NCBI GenBank assembly: GCA_021805485.1
Contig: JAJZFF010000418.1
Coordinates: 1-8,944 of the forward strand
Direction: 5' to 3'
DNA: 8,944 nt
DNA from: Pseudomonadota bacterium
GTDB taxonomy: Bacteria; Pseudomonadota; Alphaproteobacteria; Acetobacterales; Acetobacteraceae
In this document: one piece after another, positions 6,670 to 8,944 of the stretch
How positions within the stretch are numbered: position 1 is the stretch's first letter
Layout: the number at the start of each line of letters is the position of its first letter
The notes under the pieces: generated by a model
Told to the model about the DNA's origin: nothing
Database searches by the model: none
What the model saw: the letters and a program-made list of their open reading frames with translations, nothing else
Made by a program: the position numbers and the translations under genes

Positions 6670-8553
6670 TCAGTGGATGCGCGTGGCGGCCTCGGCCGCT
6701 ACGCCGAACGGCATCCTACCGGCGGCGAGGAAAACCGGAAAGCGCCCGGCGGCGAGATCGTCGAGGCTCGGCGCCGGCAGATGCAGGCGGGCGGCGTAGA
6801 GCCAGGTGTAGGTGAGCGCGCGCTGGACATAGAGCCGCGTCACCTCGCTCGGGATCGCCTCGATGAACAGCAGCGGGTCGCCCTCGTCGCGGATCGTGGC
6901 ACTCCAGCGCGCGACATTGCCGGGGCCGGCATTGTAGCTGGCCAGCAGCCGCAGCATGTCGCCGGCGACGGCGCCGTGCTCGGCGAGGTAGAGCAGATAG
7001 CGCTGGCCGAGATCGAGATTGAGCCCGGGATCGCGCAGGCGCTCCTTCCAGGCGGCGACGTGTTCGACCTGCCCCTCGGCCTGCCCGGCGAGGTAGCCCG
7101 CCGTCACCGGCATGATCTGCATCAGGCCGCGTGCCCCGGCCGGCGAGACGGCGGCGGCGTCGAAATTCGATTCCAGCCGGGCCAGAGCGTAGACCAGCGC
7201 CGGATCGATGCGGAAGCCGTTGCGCGGGCGCAGCAGCGGCACCGGCAGCGCGCCCTGGTCCAGCCGCGCCGCGCTCGGCACCAGGCCGCCGAACTGGGCC
7301 GCGACGCCGAACAGCCGGGCGCGGTTCGCGACCCGCAGGACCGCTCCGGCAAACACCGGCTCATCGAGGCTGCGCAACACCAGCGCGCGCAACTCCGCCG
7401 CGGCGCGCGCGGTCTGGCCGATCTGGAGCAGCGCGAAGGCACGCCGTCCCTCGGCCGTGGCCCCGACGGCGGCGATATCGGCCTCGCCGAGCATGCCGGG
7501 CCCGGCCGCATCGGTCTCGCCGCGGCCGAGCATGCGGGCGGCGATCTGGCCATGGAAGCTGCGCGGGAAGGCCGCCGCCTGTTCGAGCCAGACATGGCTC
7601 GCGGCGCGGTCGTGCCCCAGATGCGCCCGGGCGGCCCACAGGGCGGCGGCGGCCTTGAGCGCCGGCAGCCCGTCGGCGGCGCCGGCGGCCTGCTCGAACC
7701 AGCGTCGCGCCTCGCCGACGCGGCCGAGCCGCCAGCTCGCCAGCCCGGCGACATAGGCCGCCAGTCCGCTCGCCCCGCCGCTCTGGCGCCAGGCGATCCC
7801 GGCGAGGTCGAGCGCCTCGCCGTCCCGATTGGCGGCGAACAGCGCGCGGGCCAATTCCGCCCGCAGCACCGCACCATACGCCGCCGTCAGCCCCGGCGTG
7901 CGTGTCAGCAGGCGCAGCGCGCGGGCGACGCTGCCCTCGCGCGCGAAGTCCCGCATGGTCTGGTCGAGCGTGGGGTTGCGCGGCAGCGGCGGCACCACCG
8001 CCTCATCGATCGCGGCCAGCGGCTCGTCCGCCTGCTGGCCGATCGGCGCCGGCACCGGAGGTGGTGGCGGCACCACCACGCCAGGCGGCAGGCGCCGGCG
8101 CAGCAGCGCGTAGATCGCCGGCGCATCGGGCAGGTCGGGGAAGCGGGCGAGCCAGGCCGTGAGGTCGGCCGGGCTCGAATGATAGGCCGGGCCGAGATAG
8201 CGCTCGGCCAGGAGATGCCCGTACAGCCCGGCCTCGACCGTGCCCGGTTGCGCGAGCTCGGCCGCGAGCCGCGCGGCGGCGGCGCCTTCGCCCTTGACCT
8301 GGAGCGCGAACGCCCGACGCAGCCGCGCCGCGCTGGCCGGTTCGAGCGGCTGTGGCAGCGCCAGCTCCTCGCCGCCGCGCGGGGCGAGCCGTGGCAGGGC
8401 GAAGGCGGTTTCATCGGCCTGGGCGACGGCGCGGGAGGACAGCGCACCGGCCAGCAGGGTCGCGCCGGCGAACGCGATCCCCGCCCATCGCGCCCGGACG
8501 ACGAGCGCCCGAAGGGGGGGAAAAGAGGAGATCGTTGATCCGGTCCCTCGCAT
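6670..8553 (-). CDS. slt: Soluble lytic murein transglycosylase (Slt family)
   Basis: This 627-residue periplasmic enzyme cleaves the MurNAc-GlcNAc bond of peptidoglycan, leaving 1,6-anhydro-MurNAc ends. An N-terminal signal peptide is visible (arginines at 20 and 22, hydrophobic 24-36, cleavage near AVA at 42-44). Residues about 75-420 are an alpha-helical superhelical region with TPR-like repeats, interrupted by a proline-rich stretch (VVPPPPPVPAP, 160-170). The catalytic goose-type domain spans about 445-595: catalytic E461 in ARLESNFD, GARGLMQIMP (473-482), the ASYNAGPGNV motif (538-547) and E569 in FIEAIPSEVTRLY. The ATG at 8553 is the only ATG, GTG or TTG codon in frame ahead of the mature region, yet it has no good Shine-Dalgarno; a hairpin occupies that place. 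A 7-C run lies in codons 11-14. Downstream moaB is probably cotranscribed. Confidence 0.96.
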   Translation of the reverse strand: MRGTGSTISSFPPLRALVVRARWAGIAFAGATLLAGALSSRAVAQADETAFALPRLAPRGGEELALPQPLEPASAARLRRAFALQVKGEGAAAARLAAELAQPGTVEAGLYGHLLAERYLGPAYHSSPADLTAWLARFPDLPDAPAIYALLRRRLPPGVVVPPPPPVPAPIGQQADEPLAAIDEAVVPPLPRNPTLDQTMRDFAREGSVARALRLLTRTPGLTAAYGAVLRAELARALFAANRDGEALDLAGIAWRQSGGASGLAAYVAGLASWRLGRVGEARRWFEQAAGAADGLPALKAAAALWAARAHLGHDRAASHVWLEQAAAFPRSFHGQIAARMLGRGETDAAGPGMLGEADIAAVGATAEGRRAFALLQIGQTARAAAELRALVLRSLDEPVFAGAVLRVANRARLFGVAAQFGGLVPSAARLDQGALPVPLLRPRNGFRIDPALVYALARLESNFDAAAVSPAGARGLMQIMPVTAGYLAGQAEGQVEHVAAWKERLRDPGLNLDLGQRYLLYLAEHGAVAGDMLRLLASYNAGPGNVARWSATIRDEGDPLLFIEAIPSEVTRLYVQRALTYTWLYAARLHLPAPSLDDLAAGRFPVFLAAGRMPFGVAAEAATRIH

Positions 8554-8556
8554 GCC

Positions 8557-8577
8557 AAAAGGCCCTAACGGCCTCTT
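8557..8577 (-). promoter_or_regulatory. Hairpin covering the ribosome binding region of slt
   Basis: In the slt leader AAGAGGCC and GGCCUUUU form an 8-bp stem (one G-U pair) with loop GUUAG, ending 3 nt before the AUG. The 3' arm is a GC block followed by four U's, so it resembles an intrinsic terminator or attenuator, but the U's are part of the stem. It occupies the positions where the ribosome binding site should be, and no good Shine-Dalgarno is seen. Confidence 0.5.
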
Positions 8578-8590
8578 GACGAGGGCGCAA

Positions 8591-8650
8591 CGCTTTGCGG
8601 TGAGAACAGTCTCGTTCGATGAGAAACTTCGTTAAGTTCGCGCTTTGCGG
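8591..8650. repeat. Direct repeat of CGCTTTGCGG, 50 bp apart
   Basis: The 10-mer CGCTTTGCGG occurs at 8591-8600 and again at 8641-8650, with start points exactly 50 bp apart (about five helical turns). Flanking bases differ. Both copies lie in the slt upstream region, so paired regulator sites are possible; chance cannot be excluded. Confidence 0.45.
8625..8638. repeat. Small inverted repeat in the slt upstream region
   Basis: AACTT-cgtt-AAGTT is a perfect 5-bp inverted repeat with a 4-nt centre, lying between the two copies of the CGCTTTGCGG repeat and overlapping the candidate slt -10 region. Read on the - strand it contains TTAAC, half of a CtrA-type box, but the second TTAA at the required spacing is absent. 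Confidence 0.3.
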
Positions 8651-8658
8651 CGTGCCAA
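8630..8658 (-). promoter_or_regulatory. Weak candidate promoter of slt-moaB
   Basis: Read on the - strand, TTGGCA (8658-8653; five of six -35 bases) is followed after 17 bp by TTAACG (8635-8630), a poor -10 match. It lies in the most A+T-rich part of the spacer, about 75 bp before the slt start. Kept mainly for its -35 and spacing. Confidence 0.25.
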
Positions 8659-8684
8659 AGTGCGATCACATTTTCGTCATTTGA

Positions 8685-8704
8685 CTCGGTCCGCCGGGAC
8701 CGAG
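8685..8704 (-). terminator. Hairpin after the glycosylase gene, possible terminator
   Basis: CTCGGTCC and GGACCGAG form a perfect 8-bp stem with a 4-nt loop, 54 nt after the glycosylase stop codon. On the - strand it is followed by TCAAAT, not a U-run, so termination would be weak or Rho-assisted. Confidence 0.4.
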
Positions 8705-8758
8705 GCGCCGGCGGACACGCCTCTCATCACCGCGAAGCGCCCCCTCGGCCGCCCAGCT

Positions 8759-8944
8759 TTACGCGGCGTCGAGCCGCCGGCGCAGCGCGATCAGGTCGGC
8801 CCAGGCATCCCGCTTGGCGCCCGGCGTGCGCAGCAGATAGGCCGGATGAAACATCGGCAGCGCCGGCAGCGGATGGTCGAGCCCGGGAATGGCGACGTCC
8901 ACCCACCGCCCGCGCATTTGCCGGATGCCCCGGCTGCTGCCCGT
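8759..8944 (-). CDS. Family 4 uracil-DNA glycosylase, C-terminal end only
   Basis: The last 61 residues of a gene that runs off the right edge; its start and the cysteines expected to hold a 4Fe-4S cluster lie outside the window. The visible part carries the family 4 C-terminal signature: SSRGIRQMRGRWV, then LPMFHPAYLLR (visible residues 29-39), in which HPAYLLR is glycosylase motif 2 with its DNA-contacting histidine, then a basic helix AKRDAWADLIALRRRL. The enzyme removes uracil from DNA after cytosine deamination, which matters in a GC-rich genome. It points the same way as slt and moaB, but 205 nt separate it from slt, so it may be a separate transcript. Other members of the uracil-DNA glycosylase superfamily fit less well. 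Confidence 0.88.
   Translation of the reverse strand, partial: TGSSRGIRQMRGRWVDVAIPGLDHPLPALPMFHPAYLLRTPGAKRDAWADLIALRRRLDAA

Larger units (their letters stand above)
8554..8758. other. Gene-free spacer between the glycosylase gene and slt
   Basis: This 205-bp spacer is richer in A+T than its surroundings, especially at 8600-8685. It holds a start-proximal hairpin, a repeated 10-mer, a small inverted repeat, a candidate promoter and a GC-rich hairpin, each listed separately. I find no convincing small gene in it on either strand. Confidence 0.6.

Noticed and set aside
6673..8538. A 621-codon open frame on the + strand opposite nearly all of slt
   Set aside because: The composition is Gly/Arg/Pro/Ala-rich with no recognisable domain; it mirrors the codon bias of slt, which has full family motifs on the other strand.
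8616..8640. CtrA-binding box
   Set aside because: Only one TTAAC half-site is present; the second TTAA at 7-bp spacing is missing.

Overview
The window is very GC-rich (about 70% by eye), densely packed and strongly GC-biased at third codon positions. A three-gene (PntAA/PntAB/PntB) proton-translocating transhydrogenase of the Rhodospirillum rubrum type, together with the other gene families, points to an alphaproteobacterium, perhaps of Rhodospirillales or Hyphomicrobiales; the genus cannot be read from the sequence. I see no mobile element, CRISPR array, rRNA or tRNA.

Left edge (1-1222, + strand): the 3' part of a DUF2063 (HvfC/BufC/GigB-type) gene followed 4 nt later by a DoxX-family membrane protein gene. 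These are the last two genes of the four-gene layout DUF2282 peptide - DUF692 iron oxygenase - DUF2063 partner - DoxX known as the bufferin or gigPABT locus, which makes modified copper-binding peptides. The first two genes would lie just outside the window. A strong hairpin at 1199-1222 separates this locus from the convergent cluster.

Centre (1223-5611, - strand): a tight five-gene cluster read right to left, pntAA - pntAB - pntB - DUF849/BKACE - exported cupin, with gaps of 5 to 22 nt, ending at the shared hairpin. The transhydrogenase uses the proton gradient to reduce NADP+ with NADH. The BKACE enzyme is predicted to cleave a beta-keto acid with acetyl-CoA. Cotranscription of a BKACE and a secreted cupin with the transhydrogenase is the least expected feature of the window.

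Middle right (5612-6085): a divergent upstream region with a plausible pnt promoter, then a small 92-residue + strand gene of unknown function with five cysteines.

Right (6107-8944, - strand): the C-terminal end of a family 4 uracil-DNA glycosylase gene, a 205-nt spacer holding several inverted and direct repeats, then a soluble lytic transglycosylase gene (slt) followed 14 nt later by a MoaB/MogA-type molybdopterin gene. The slt start codon sits 3 nt after an unusual 8-bp hairpin where its ribosome binding site should be.

The best lead is the partial bufferin-type locus at the left edge; the second is the pnt-BKACE-cupin cluster.
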